Shown here piece after piece: positions 34,444 to 43,177 of a stretch of 64,000 bases of DNA; within the stretch, counting starts at the first letter, position 1; each line of letters starts with the position of its first letter. The stretch spans positions 62,001 to 126,000 of the forward strand of contig NZ_JABXYT010000001.1 in assembly GCF_013394775.1 (NCBI RefSeq), read 5' to 3'. A program made the position numbers and the translations under genes. The notes beneath the pieces were generated by a model. That model ran no database searches and was not told where the DNA came from. It saw nothing but the letters and a program-made list of their open reading frames with translations. This DNA is from Oribacterium sp. oral taxon 102. GTDB lineage: Bacteria > Bacillota > Clostridia > Lachnospirales > Lachnospiraceae.

Positions 34444-35628
34444 CTACGGAGACGAATCCACGACGCCCTCCGGGGTCTCCCTTTCACTGTGCAGAAGCAG
34501 CACGGGAATGCCCGCCTTCGGGAGGATTCTGACGACGGTTCCATTCACATCATTCGGCTGAACCGGCTGTACATCCTCGGAGGCGTTATTGTCTCCCTTT
34601 GTGACGAAGCTCCGGTTCCCCGCTTCATCCTCACGAATCTCTATGATCCGGTGCGTAATATTGATTTCCTTCCGCTGAAAATTCAGGATCTCCCCCTCCT
34701 CTATCCGGTAGATCTCCCTTTCCTCGGAGAGACGCCGGATGATCACGACATCCCCGGGGAAGATGACCGGCTCCATGCTTCCCGTCAGGACGACCGAGGG
34801 ATACAGCGGAAATACGCCGATACAGAACCAGTAAAGGCCGATCGCCGTAAAAAGCCCCAGCAAATAAGAAATCGAAATGCCGGAGATCTCCCTCCCGCCC
34901 TCTTCGCCGAGTCTGTATTGCTCCCTGATAAACAGAGCATACAGAACCGGAAAGCAGATGCCGATAGAAGCCTCCCCCAGCCACGGAAGCTCGGGAAGGA
35001 ACGGAAAAAGCCTCTGGAAGAGAGAGGCAGTCCCCGCATAACACACCGCCGCGCCCGCTCCGCCGCACTGTGCCAGTACCGTGAGAAGCGCCTGAAGAGA
35101 AACCCCCGGCGCTGCATCACTTGCGAGATAGATAAAGAGCTCCCGTTCGCTCCTGAGCTGTCCGAGCTTCACGGTATTAAGCATAAGAAGCGACAGGAAA
35201 AGCGTCAGAAGCGTGATCCGAAACGCTCTGTGCCGCACACTGCGGCGAATACTGCCGAGCGCATACGCCCGAATCCCCTCCCGCACGAGAATCGGCAGCA
35301 TGACTTCAAAAATATTCCGGAGAATCCCCGGGAGTGAGTGGTCATAGGGTGTCGCCGCCAGCTTTTTCATAATGACGCCCGCCATATAGCGGATCGCGAG
35401 GCAGATCCCTGCACCCGAAAAAGCGTAGAGCCGCATGCTTCTGCGAAGTCCGCCCCTCACAGGGATGTCCGCCCTCGGGAAAATGACATACAGAAGAAAA
35501 AGAAGCGTGAGCCAGTACGCGGAAAACAGAAGGAGATCTGTTGACAGAAGCCCCCTGATTCCCGGAAGCACGGAAAGGCTCAGCAGGAAAAGCAGCAGAA
35601 GGCTGCAGTATCCGTACCTCCTATGCAT
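34444..35628 (-). CDS. sipW: SipW-type signal peptidase I with large N-terminal membrane domain
   Basis: 394 residues, about twice the length of Bacillus SipW. Catalytic Ser is in T-G-S-M-E-P-V-I at about residue 284, and the general base is a His in I-T-H-R-I-I at about 326, the Ser/His arrangement of the ER/SipW type rather than Ser/Lys. A later K-G-D-N-N motif closes the active site. The first roughly 270 residues hold about six to seven hydrophobic segments, a fusion not seen in standard SipW. The start overlaps the stop of the preceding gene by 8 bp; AGGAGG lies inside codons 3-4, so initiation probably relies on coupling. Confidence 0.88.
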   Translation of the reverse strand: MHRRYGYCSLLLLFLLSLSVLPGIRGLLSTDLLLFSAYWLTLLFLLYVIFPRADIPVRGGLRRSMRLYAFSGAGICLAIRYMAGVIMKKLAATPYDHSLPGILRNIFEVMLPILVREGIRAYALGSIRRSVRHRAFRITLLTLFLSLLMLNTVKLGQLRSERELFIYLASDAAPGVSLQALLTVLAQCGGAGAAVCYAGTASLFQRLFPFLPELPWLGEASIGICFPVLYALFIREQYRLGEEGGREISGISISYLLGLFTAIGLYWFCIGVFPLYPSVVLTGSMEPVIFPGDVVIIRRLSEEREIYRIEEGEILNFQRKEINITHRIIEIREDEAGNRSFVTKGDNNASEDVQPVQPNDVNGTVVRILPKAGIPVLLLHSERETPEGVVDSSP

Positions 35629-36058
35629 GCGCCGCGCCGCCGTTCTCTTCTATTGTATTTTCGCCGCACGCTTCCTCTGTCTCCTTATCCTCCCTCTCCG
35701 CATCGGATTTCCGCTCTGTCTCCCTTTCTTTCCTTTCCGCATCCGCTTCCGTCTCTGCCGTTTCTTCTTCTCTCTCCGCACCGGTCTCCGTCTCTGCCGC
35801 CTTTCCTTCCGCTTCTCTCCGCTCACTTTCGGCAGCTTCATTCTCAGACCCTTCACTTTCCTTGAAGAGCGCTGCCGCTTCCTCCAAAAGCGCCCCCGGC
35901 GCTGTGCTTTCCATTTCTTTGCAGTGAATCTCTACCGGATAGCAAACAGGAAGCTCACAGCGCACAAACAGACGCTCCGTCCAGTACGCGTAGGCAGTAA
36001 AGGCGGATGTCAGCATCAGCGCCACGCCCAGCAGGATCACAGCCTCTCTTTTTCTCAT
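35621..36058 (-). CDS. Small exported protein with SipW-type signal and Glu-rich low-complexity tail
   Basis: 145 residues from ATG 36058, which overlaps the preceding stop as ATGA and follows GGAGGCGATCAT. Residues 1-27 end in A-Y-A-Y-W-T-E, the SipW-type signal. After a short stretch with two Cys (C-E-L-P-V-C), residues about 60-145 are almost only Glu, Ala, Thr, Arg and Lys in short repeats (E-T-E-A-D-A-E-R-K-E-R-E-T-E), likely a charged coil or disordered arm. No known family. Candidate accessory or length-control component for the fibre. Confidence 0.75.
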   Translation of the reverse strand: MRKREAVILLGVALMLTSAFTAYAYWTERLFVRCELPVCYPVEIHCKEMESTAPGALLEEAAALFKESEGSENEAAESERREAEGKAAETETGAEREEETAETEADAERKERETERKSDAEREDKETEEACGENTIEENGGAAHA

Positions 36059-36786
36059 ATGATCGCCTCCTCTCCCCCTGTCGCGGCACGCTGATCCAGC
36101 GCAATCGCGATCTCGCAGGAATAAACGATATGGATTCCATCCTCGTCGAAGCTCCTCCCGGGAAGCTCCTCCAGCTCCGAAATCCGCTTCTCCGTAAGTG
36201 TAAGCTCCGGGGGCATACCGGACAGCAGATCCTCCTCTGCAAAAAGCAGCAGCGTTCCATAGAGCACGCCGTCCTCTTCCGCCAAACTGTGCTCTCCCGA
36301 AAAGAGTCTGCTCTTTTGGAAGAAGCTGTGCTCCGGTCTGTAGCGGTAGGTGCAGCCGTCTGTCGTGAGATACCAGTCGGTCGGCGTCATCTTCACCGTG
36401 ACAGGCTCTTCCTCCGCCTGCCCGATCGCCGCCTGCGCAGGCACCTCCTTTTCCAGTATAGCATAGGAGATCCGCAGACGATTCCCCTCCTCCAGGAGCG
36501 CAGCCGGCAGCGCATCGGCGAAGCGGAAACGGATGCGTTTTCCATCCTCCTCTACCACGGCTTCTACGGAAAGATCCGTAAGAACCTCCCCCTCCTCATT
36601 CACGACGGCAGCATCGGCGCTGTCCTCCGAGAATACATTATCAAAGGATCCGCTGATGAGCCGCTGCTTCACACGCATTCTGCTGACCCAGCCCGAATAG
36701 CTTCGCCCGATTCCTCCCAGGCAAAGCAGAAGGACGAGCCCCGTAATAATCAGGCTGGCGTTCCTTCCTACTCTCCTCTTTTTCAT
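36055..36786 (-). CDS. Exported protein of the SipW locus, no known family
   Basis: 243 residues from ATG 36786 (GGAG 6 nt upstream). One N-terminal membrane segment (residues about 12-32: N-A-S-L-I-I-T-G-L-V-L-L-L-C) followed by Y-S-G-W-V-S and L-I-S-G-S-F-D-N-V-F-S-E, a diverged version of the segment after SipW-type signals. The rest is acidic, without Cys except two and without other membrane segments. It follows the response regulator by 20 bp and precedes two coupled genes, so it belongs to the same operon. Function unknown. Confidence 0.72.
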   Translation of the reverse strand: MKKRRVGRNASLIITGLVLLLCLGGIGRSYSGWVSRMRVKQRLISGSFDNVFSEDSADAAVVNEEGEVLTDLSVEAVVEEDGKRIRFRFADALPAALLEEGNRLRISYAILEKEVPAQAAIGQAEEEPVTVKMTPTDWYLTTDGCTYRYRPEHSFFQKSRLFSGEHSLAEEDGVLYGTLLLFAEEDLLSGMPPELTLTEKRISELEELPGRSFDEDGIHIVYSCEIAIALDQRAATGGEEAII

Positions 36787-36806
36787 GGCATTCTCCTTTT
36801 CCGCTC

Positions 36807-37442
36807 TCACCGGAGCTCCTTTTCCTCCTCAAAGCAGCCGTCCCTCGCAAATATAGCAGCCTCTACGCGGCTCCTCATCTCCAGCTTGGAAAGCACGCTG
36901 CTGACATGCTTCTTCGTCGTCCCCGTCGAGATGCACAGCGCTTCGCTGATCTCTGCATTGGAGCAGCCGCGTCCCAGCAGCTGCAGAACCTCCCTCTCCC
37001 GCTCTGTCAGTCGTTCAAGCCTCTTCTCCTCTTCGGAAATCGTCCCGGAATTTCCGATCAGCTCCATGGAATAGAACTTCCCGCCTCGTTCCACCGCCTT
37101 CAGGCCAAATATGATTTCATCTATGAACGCATCCTTCAGGATGTACGCATCCGCCCCCATCGCTCTGGCATGGGAGAAATCACTTTCTCCGGAGGAAGAG
37201 CTGATGAAGATGGTTTTCGTCGCTTTCCTCTCCTTTTTCAGCCATTTCAGGAAGTCAAAGCCGCTTTCCTCCTTCAGCCTGATATCAATGAACGCGATGT
37301 TTATATTTGTATTGCACATGCAGCAGGCGACTGCCTCCCGGACACTGCCCGCCTGCTGCACCTCTTCCTCCGGACGGTACATGTGAAGAATCGTTTCCAG
37401 CCCCTGCCTCGACAGAGGGTGGTCATCTAATATCAAAAACAT
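36807..37442 (-). CDS. NarL/LuxR-type response regulator
   Basis: 211 residues after GGAGGAGG. Receiver domain with D-D-H-P-L-S at the N-terminus, phospho-acceptor in A-F-I-D-I-R-L-K, and Lys in Y-I-L-K-D. LuxR-type helix-turn-helix at about 145-200 ([21 protein letters not shown]). Paired with the kinase encoded 12 bp upstream, and the likely regulator of the SipW-dependent genes that follow. Confidence 0.93.
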   Translation of the reverse strand: MFLILDDHPLSRQGLETILHMYRPEEEVQQAGSVREAVACCMCNTNINIAFIDIRLKEESGFDFLKWLKKERKATKTIFISSSSGESDFSHARAMGADAYILKDAFIDEIIFGLKAVERGGKFYSMELIGNSGTISEEEKRLERLTEREREVLQLLGRGCSNAEISEALCISTGTTKKHVSSVLSKLEMRSRVEAAIFARDGCFEEEKELR

Positions 37443-37454
37443 AAGTACCTCCTC

Positions 37455-39095
37455 CTATTTCCGCATAGGAAGCCGCAGTATGACTCTCGCTCCCTGTTCT
37501 TCCCTGTTTTCCAGCAGCAGCGTTCCCTTAAAAAGAGCCGCCATGCCATACAGATTCTTCAGTCCTCTCCCTCCTCCCGTGCCCTTTCCTTTTTCAAATC
37601 CGCTTCCGTCGTCCTCCACGCAGATCTCCGTTCCATTCTCCTCTGTACGAACCCTGACGCGGATCTGCTTCGCCATCCCATGCCGGATCGCATTATTAAC
37701 CGCTTCGCAGATCGTTCTGTATACGACGATCTTTTCCGCAGCGGAGAGCGCTTCGCTGCGCAGGTTCAGCTCCGTATCGATCCTGACCGCATGGAGATGC
37801 TCCGCCTCCTCCATATAGCTCCTGATCCTGCCCTCGAAGCTCTTTTCTCCAAAGGCCTCGAACTGTCTTCCGTAGATAGCATCCCGAAGCTCCTTCATGG
37901 TAAGCGCTGCCGAGCCCCGAAGCTCCTCCAGCCGTTCCTTCAGCGCATCCTTTCCGATCTGTTCCGCCTGTGCACCCAGCACGCGGAGACCGCAGCTCAG
38001 TCCGAAGAGCTTCTGGATCACCGTATCATGAAGTTCGTCCGCAATCCGGTTCTTCTCCTCCGCGGAGATAAAGCCCTCCAGCTGTCTCTGGATATCCACC
38101 TCCCGAAGCATGCTCCTCGCAAGCTGAAGATAAAATTCCTTTTCCCGGCTGTTCCGGCTATCTGCATCCAGTATGAGCATAGCCTCTCCATAACTCCCGC
38201 TGCCGATCCGAAGCACTTCATAGCGCTTCCCTCGGATCGTAATGCTGCGTTCCTCTCTCTGTCCGCCCTCCTGCACTCCCATCCCCTCCGGCAGACCGCG
38301 GAGCCATTCGAGCAGCCGCTCCCCTGTGTCCTCCCCTATCCCGCTCCCAAGGGTCGTCACGCTCCCGTCCGGGCTCCTGATGATAAACTCGCAGCCGCCC
38401 GCCGATATGCTGCCCGCGATAAGCTCCGCCAGCTTCTGCAGCACCTGCTCCGGATTCGTCAGCGCCATCAGACTGAAGCCCTCATACATACCGCGGATCT
38501 GCTGCAGCGCGTATTTTTCCCGCAGGTTCTCCTCCTCCAGCTGTCTGTTCAGCACCGCCAGCTCCCTCCGTCCCTCTGTGAGCAGGAGGGCATAGCTGCG
38601 GAAGACGTAAAAGGCGCCAACGATAATAATGATGCCGATCAGGATATTCAGATCCGGTTCCGCACCGGTTCCGATTTCCATCGCCTCCCCCAGAACCGCA
38701 CAGAGGATCCCCCATACCACAGCAAGGGCAGGAAGGAAAGCGTGGTGTCTGTCCCCGTTCAGGCTGAGCAGGATGCAGCTCAGAAAATACCAGATAAACG
38801 GACTGAAAATACCGCCGCTTAAAAAAATAAAAATTCCGTACGCCAAAAGCTCCATCGCGAAGAGGATGCCGGCAGCAAGCCGGTCTTTCCTGGAGGAAAG
38901 GTAGAGGTGATTCCCAAGCAGGCAGGAAATCAGCATTCCCGTCAGGATCCCCCAGAACGCTGTGTTTCCCCTCCTCTCATGCAGTATGGTGAAGCTCCAT
39001 GCAATCGAGGACAGTCCCAGAGAGAGCAGACGGTATTTCATGCAGAGTGTCAGATAGTCCTTCAGATAATTCGTATCCTCTTTCCCCTTATCCAT
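37455..39095 (-). CDS. NarX/DegS-type sensor histidine kinase
   Basis: 546 residues. Five to six N-terminal membrane segments (about residues 15-175) with little extracellular sequence, a GAF-like region (about 200-330), HisKA_3 dimerisation motif R-I-A-D-E-L-H-D-T-V-I-Q-K-L-F with the phospho-His at about 360, and a HATPase domain (A-V-N-N-A-I-R-H-G; V-E-D-D-G-S-G-F). It controls the LuxR-type regulator next to it. The membrane topology suggests sensing within the membrane. Confidence 0.93.
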   Translation of the reverse strand: MDKGKEDTNYLKDYLTLCMKYRLLSLGLSSIAWSFTILHERRGNTAFWGILTGMLISCLLGNHLYLSSRKDRLAAGILFAMELLAYGIFIFLSGGIFSPFIWYFLSCILLSLNGDRHHAFLPALAVVWGILCAVLGEAMEIGTGAEPDLNILIGIIIIVGAFYVFRSYALLLTEGRRELAVLNRQLEEENLREKYALQQIRGMYEGFSLMALTNPEQVLQKLAELIAGSISAGGCEFIIRSPDGSVTTLGSGIGEDTGERLLEWLRGLPEGMGVQEGGQREERSITIRGKRYEVLRIGSGSYGEAMLILDADSRNSREKEFYLQLARSMLREVDIQRQLEGFISAEEKNRIADELHDTVIQKLFGLSCGLRVLGAQAEQIGKDALKERLEELRGSAALTMKELRDAIYGRQFEAFGEKSFEGRIRSYMEEAEHLHAVRIDTELNLRSEALSAAEKIVVYRTICEAVNNAIRHGMAKQIRVRVRTEENGTEICVEDDGSGFEKGKGTGGGRGLKNLYGMAALFKGTLLLENREEQGARVILRLPMRK

Positions 39096-39334
39096 TCCGA
39101 ACCTCCGTTCTGTCCTTTCCCCTCTTCCCTTTTTCTGTCCTTCCTTCTTCTGACTGTATACCCCGTAATTATTTCCTAATATATATGATATTCTATCTGT
39201 TTTTTAAGCTAAAATATAGTATCCAGCGAATACTTTTTCATATATTTAGTGCATTTTTCTCAATAAAACGAGCACTATATAAAAAAATTAAGGACATTAT
39301 ATACAAATTAAATTTGTTGTATGCAAATTGCACA
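39096..39334. promoter_or_regulatory. AT-rich regulatory region upstream of the SipW locus
   Basis: About 240 bp without a gene, markedly AT-rich between 39180 and 39325. It contains the predicted kinase promoter at 39298-39326 and no other clear element. Confidence 0.5.
39298..39326 (-). promoter_or_regulatory. Predicted promoter of the SipW locus with a palindrome in its spacer
   Basis: On the minus strand TTGCAT (39321-39326) is separated by 17 bp from TATATA (39298-39303); an overlapping TATAAT lies at 39296-39301. The spacer contains a perfect 7-1-7 palindrome ACAAATT-A-AATTTGT (39303-39317), a plausible repressor or regulator site. Confidence 0.5.
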
Positions 39335-39383
39335 AGCCCGCATTGCGAGCCGCCTGTAAAACGGACGGCTCGCAATGCGGGCT
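39335..39383 (-). terminator. Strong hairpin after the BCCT transporter gene
   Basis: A perfect 18-bp stem (39335-39352 with 39366-39383) and a 13-nt loop, 18 bp beyond the transporter stop. The minus-strand tail is only moderately T-rich. It separates the transporter from the SipW-locus promoter. Confidence 0.75.
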
Positions 39384-39400
39384 CTCGGTCTGCCTTCCGG

Positions 39401-41062
39401 CTATCTCTCCCCGTAGGAACGCTCCCAGTTCTCGAGCAGCACTTCGATGCCCTCGTCCGACATCGGATCGAGGCACCCCTCTCCGGCTCTCGTTTGCTCC
39501 TTTAAATTCCCGAGCTCCGGCAGCCGCTTTCCTGATGTCCTCCTCTCCAGAAGCGGCAGCTCCTCCTCCTTATATTTCTTCGCGTCCTTCAGGAAGCTGA
39601 CAGAGATCAGCAGAATCACGAAGCCGATCGGAAACGCAGCGATGATCGAAACGGATTGCAGATTCGCCATCGAGCTCTCCGAGAAGACCAACGCAACCGG
39701 AAGCAGGATCAGCAGCACGGCCCAGAGCGCCTTCACGGCGCTGCCGGGCTCCTCCCCCTCTCTCAGCTCACGGTAGCTGTACTGCGCCGCCACAAGCGCG
39801 ATCGAGTCAAAGGAGGTCGCATAAAAGGCGATCATTGTCAGGATCAGCACGAGGAGCACCAGAGGAGAGAGCGGCAGCGTCTCCGCAACCGAGATGATCG
39901 TCCGGTACAGATTCCCCGTCATATGATAAAGCCCCAGCACATCCAGCCTGCCGGACAGCTGCAGCCCCAGCGAATAGTTCCCGAGGATAAGGAAGCTGAG
40001 GCAGGTGCTCCCTACGCCGAAGGCATAGCCCCCGAGGATCACATCCCGAATCCGTCTGCCCCGTGAGATACTTCCGATGAAGAAGGGGGCCGCCACGCAC
40101 CAGACCATCCAGTACGCCCAGAAAAAAATCGTCCAGTTCTGCGGGAAGAAGTTCTCCCGGAGCGGATCCGTATAGGTCGCCATCGGGAAGAAGTTCTGTA
40201 TCAGCCTCCCGACTGCGGCGAAGCCATTCTCGAGAATGAAGCGGCATTCCCCGCCGAAGAGGAGGACATAGGCGAGGAGTCCATAGAAGAGCCAGGAGCA
40301 GAGGCTCGCAAGCAGCGAAATCCCCGCCATACCCCGAAGCACTGCCACAGTATAGAGCGCGCAGGTCAGAAGCAGGATCAGGATCGTGACTGTCCGCGTA
40401 TCGAGCGGGAGCCCGAAGAGCTTCCGCACCGCCTCCGCGAGCAGCGGTGTCGCCACAGAGAAGGTCGTCGCCGTCCCGGCAAGCAGGGCGAAGACCGCAA
40501 GCAGATCGATAAGGCGGCCGGCGAAGCCGTCCGTATATTTTCCGAGCAGCGGGCGGCACGCCTCGGAATATTTCTGACGGTAGCCCTTCCGCACATGCAG
40601 CATGAAGCCGAAGGCAGCCGCCAGCAGAAGATAAAAGCCCCAGGGGATCAGTCCCCAATGAAAGAGGGAATACGTCACTGCCCAGTCCTGCAGCGGCCCC
40701 ATAGAGAGGACATGCGTCTCTCCCGCGTAGCTGAGCCATTCACAGAAGGAGTAGAAGAGGATATCTGCGGCAAGTCCAGCGGTAAACATCATCGCCCCCC
40801 AGCGGAAGAAGCTGTAGCGCGGCTTCTCCCCCGGCTCCCCCAGCACGATCCCGCCGTATCGAGAGAAGGCAAGATAGAGAGAGAGCAGGAAAACACCGAG
40901 CCCCACGAGAAGATAAAAAAGTCCCAGCTCGTTTCCGAGGAAGCCCCGTACCGCGGAGAGCGCCGCATTCGATGCCTCCGGCTGTACGAAGAAAAGGATG
41001 CAGAGAAGCACGATAGAGAAAAACGGGAAGAGTGTCAGGCTCCAATCGATCTTTTTGTTCAT
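39401..41062 (-). CDS. BCCT-family betaine/choline/carnitine transporter
   Basis: 553 residues from ATG 41062, preferred because GGAG is 6 nt upstream. Twelve hydrophobic segments. The family's Trp-rich TM8 signature is W-A-Y-W-M-V-W, followed by P-F-F-I-G-S-I-S-R-G-R-R-I-R. The G-M-x-G-M-x-G stretch of sodium-coupled betaine carriers appears changed (TM3 reads W-G-A-M-M-F-T-A-G-L-A-A), so exact substrate and coupling ion are uncertain. The C-terminal tail is about 60 residues and hydrophilic. Takes up quaternary amines for osmoprotection or catabolism. Single-gene unit. Confidence 0.9.
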   Translation of the reverse strand: MNKKIDWSLTLFPFFSIVLLCILFFVQPEASNAALSAVRGFLGNELGLFYLLVGLGVFLLSLYLAFSRYGGIVLGEPGEKPRYSFFRWGAMMFTAGLAADILFYSFCEWLSYAGETHVLSMGPLQDWAVTYSLFHWGLIPWGFYLLLAAAFGFMLHVRKGYRQKYSEACRPLLGKYTDGFAGRLIDLLAVFALLAGTATTFSVATPLLAEAVRKLFGLPLDTRTVTILILLLTCALYTVAVLRGMAGISLLASLCSWLFYGLLAYVLLFGGECRFILENGFAAVGRLIQNFFPMATYTDPLRENFFPQNWTIFFWAYWMVWCVAAPFFIGSISRGRRIRDVILGGYAFGVGSTCLSFLILGNYSLGLQLSGRLDVLGLYHMTGNLYRTIISVAETLPLSPLVLLVLILTMIAFYATSFDSIALVAAQYSYRELREGEEPGSAVKALWAVLLILLPVALVFSESSMANLQSVSIIAAFPIGFVILLISVSFLKDAKKYKEEELPLLERRTSGKRLPELGNLKEQTRAGEGCLDPMSDEGIEVLLENWERSYGER

Positions 41063-41126
41063 TTTTGTCTCCATTCAAAATATTTTGAACAATATAGCAC
41101 CCGTTTTCTCCAAAGTCAAGAGCCAA

Positions 41127-41153
41127 GAGAGCTGTCCGCAAGGGACAGCTCTC
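41127..41153 (-). terminator. Terminator of the sugar-sensing operon
   Basis: Perfect 11-bp stem GAGAGCTGTCC/GGACAGCTCTC with a 5-nt loop, seven bases beyond the stop codon at 41160. Downstream minus-strand bases are CTCTTGACTTT, a weak U-tract. Confidence 0.6.
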
Positions 41154-41159
41154 CGGATA

Positions 41160-42203
41160 TTATTCATATTCCTCTACATTGTTCATCCGGATTTTCTCAT
41201 AGGGAAGACGGATATACTTCCCGTCCCGGAGGGGCAGATCCCCGAGCTCCTCCCCGATGCCGAGACGGAAGCAGAGCGCAAACATCTGCTCCGCCTGCCC
41301 TCGCGCGTCATTATAGACGGTACCCGCCATCGTACCGTCCCGCACCGCGGCTCTTCCGACCTTCGTGCCGTCGATGCCGTAAATCAGCGGGCGGCGCGCA
41401 CTCGGGACGCCCTGCTCCCGGTAGGTATCGATCGCGCCGAGCGCCATATCATCATTGTTCGCGAAGATCAGCTCGATGCTGTCTCCAAGCTCCTGATAGA
41501 GCCGCGTCATCTTCGTCTGCGCCTCCGCCCGGTTCCAGTTGCCGATCGCGTAGCCCAGCTTGTCCACCCGCACACCCGCAGCGATCAGCGTATTCACGCA
41601 GTACTCCGAGCGGACGATCGCGTCCTGGTGCCCCGCCTCTCCCTCGAGCACGATGTACTGTATCGCGCCGTCCCGGTTCTTATCATAGGCAGAGATCCCA
41701 TCCGTACAAGCCCCAAGGATATCCTCCGCCGCGAGCTCCCCCTGCATCACACCGGATTCGGTCGCATCGGCACCGACATAATAGAGACGGTTCCACTGCA
41801 GGAGATCCTCCTCCACCAGCTCCCGATTGAAGAAAATCACCGGGATATCCTTCCGCTTCGCGCTGTCGATGATCTCTGTCGGGGCCGTCCGGTCTACGAG
41901 ATTCACGCAGAGGATGTCGCAGCCGTTCTGTATCATCTCCGCCACCTGCTCGTTCTGCGTCCGCTGACTCGTCGCAGCGTCGTAGATCTCGATATTGATC
42001 TCATAGCCCTCCGCCCGCTGGCGGGATGCCGCCTCCTCGAAAAAGCGCATGAATTCCGAGAGGAAGGTGTCATACTGGTCGTAAAGCGTGATGCCGACCC
42101 GGATTTTCTTTTTGTTTTTCGTCTCCGCTCTTCCGCAGGCACCGAGACCCAGCAGCAGGAGCCCGAACAGCAGAAGGCAGAGCAGCTTTCTTTTTCACTT
42201 CAT
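41160..42203 (-). pseudogene. Galactose/glucose-type sugar-binding lipoprotein with in-frame TGA near its start
   Basis: The fold is clear: C-V-N-L-V-D-R-T-A-P, V-I-F-F-N-R-E-L, Y-V-G-A-D-A-T-E-S-G and F-A-N-N-D-D-M-A-L-G-A are MglB-like and match the mgl binding protein at 49775. Reading back in frame gives a lipoprotein signal (K-R-K-L-L-C-L-L-L-F-G-L-L-L-L-G-L-G-A-C-G). The coupled start ATG at 42203 (overlapping the upstream stop as TGATG) reads ATG AAG TGA AAA AGA, so codon 3 (42195-42197) is a stop. No ATG, GTG or TTG occurs between this stop and ATG 42050, which would remove the signal. Either a nonsense mutation, a sequencing error, or initiation at a non-standard codon. In the intact state it would be a sensor subunit for the adjoining kinase. 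Confidence 0.75.
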
Positions 42204-43177
42204 CATGCAATCCTCGGAAACAAAATCTTCTGGTTCTCCTCCAGATACATCGTATCCCTGCGCACCGCCCGGAAGCCGATCTCCCTCCGGAACGGCACCG
42301 ATATCCTGTGATTCAGCCGCGCCGCGAGATCGGAGAGCGCATGGTAGCCCATGCTGAACTCCTCCGGCACGATCATGCCGCGAATCAGTCCGCTGTCCAG
42401 TCCGTACACCAGCTTTTCGGAATTCCCCACGCCGTAAAGCAGGATATTCCGCTTTCCGTTCTCCTCCAGATATTCCATCGCGCATTCCATACTCGCATTA
42501 TCCATGGCGACGAGGATATCCACAGGCGCCTCCGCACATTTCCGGGCAAGCGCCTCCTTCCCATCCTCTATATCCGGAATTTCCCAGCGCTTATCCACAA
42601 TTCCTGTCTTCAATTCCTCGGAAAAAGTGGACAAACGCTCCTGCACGGAGAACTGCTGCTGCCTGCCGCAGAGCAGCCCGAGCCGCTTCGCTGCCGCTCC
42701 CTCCGGCAGATCGGACAGGAGCATTCGGCACAGTGCCTGCCCGATGGCAGCATTGTCCGCAGAAACCAGGCCGATCGAGTCGTTCGTGCCTTCGCTCTCC
42801 ACCTCGGTATCCACGAGCTCCAGCAGGGTCTGCCCCATGAAGCCCCGCAGCATCTCCGCTGTCCCCGAGGAGGAACGGAAGCCGGCAATCACTCCGTCCG
42901 CGCCGCTCTGGATCTCCCGTGCGATGATCCGTCCCTCCTGCTGCACCGACACCAGTGCGTCCGTCGTCACGAAGCTCAGCTCAATGTTATTGTCCTTCGC
43001 CGCCTGCGTGATCCCCTCCCGGAACGGCAGCCACCTGCCGGAGCCGGATTCGTCCACCACGACGGAGACCCGAAAGCGCGGCTTCTCCGTATCCGAGATG
43101 ACCCGCGCGGCGGAGAGCAGCAGGATCACCGATGCCGAGATCGCGAGCGCGACCGTAAAGAACCTATTTCCCCTCAT
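42203..43177 (-). CDS. Membrane-anchored periplasmic-binding-protein-like sensor
   Basis: 324 residues from ATG 43177, just after GGAGGAGG; it overlaps the kinase stop by 14 bp. An N-terminal uncleaved segment (T-V-A-L-A-I-S-A-S-V-I-L-L-L-S-A) anchors a Peripla_BP_4-like domain (about 35-324) with V-S-V-V-V-D-E-S-G-S-G, G-A-D-G-V-I-A-G-F-R-S-S and A-M-D-N-A-S-M-E-C-A. Divergent from transport binding proteins, without a lipobox. Position between a kinase and another binding protein suggests a co-sensor that presents sugar occupancy to the kinase, as XylFII does for LytS in Clostridium. Confidence 0.8.
   Translation of the reverse strand: MRGNRFFTVALAISASVILLLSAARVISDTEKPRFRVSVVVDESGSGRWLPFREGITQAAKDNNIELSFVTTDALVSVQQEGRIIAREIQSGADGVIAGFRSSSGTAEMLRGFMGQTLLELVDTEVESEGTNDSIGLVSADNAAIGQALCRMLLSDLPEGAAAKRLGLLCGRQQQFSVQERLSTFSEELKTGIVDKRWEIPDIEDGKEALARKCAEAPVDILVAMDNASMECAMEYLEENGKRNILLYGVGNSEKLVYGLDSGLIRGMIVPEEFSMGYHALSDLAARLNHRISVPFRREIGFRAVRRDTMYLEENQKILFPRIA

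Noticed and set aside
42195..42197. Selenocysteine or reassigned TGA in the sensor lipoprotein
   Set aside because: It would lie at residue 3 of a signal peptide, where selenocysteine makes no sense, and TGA acts as a normal stop in many neighbouring genes.
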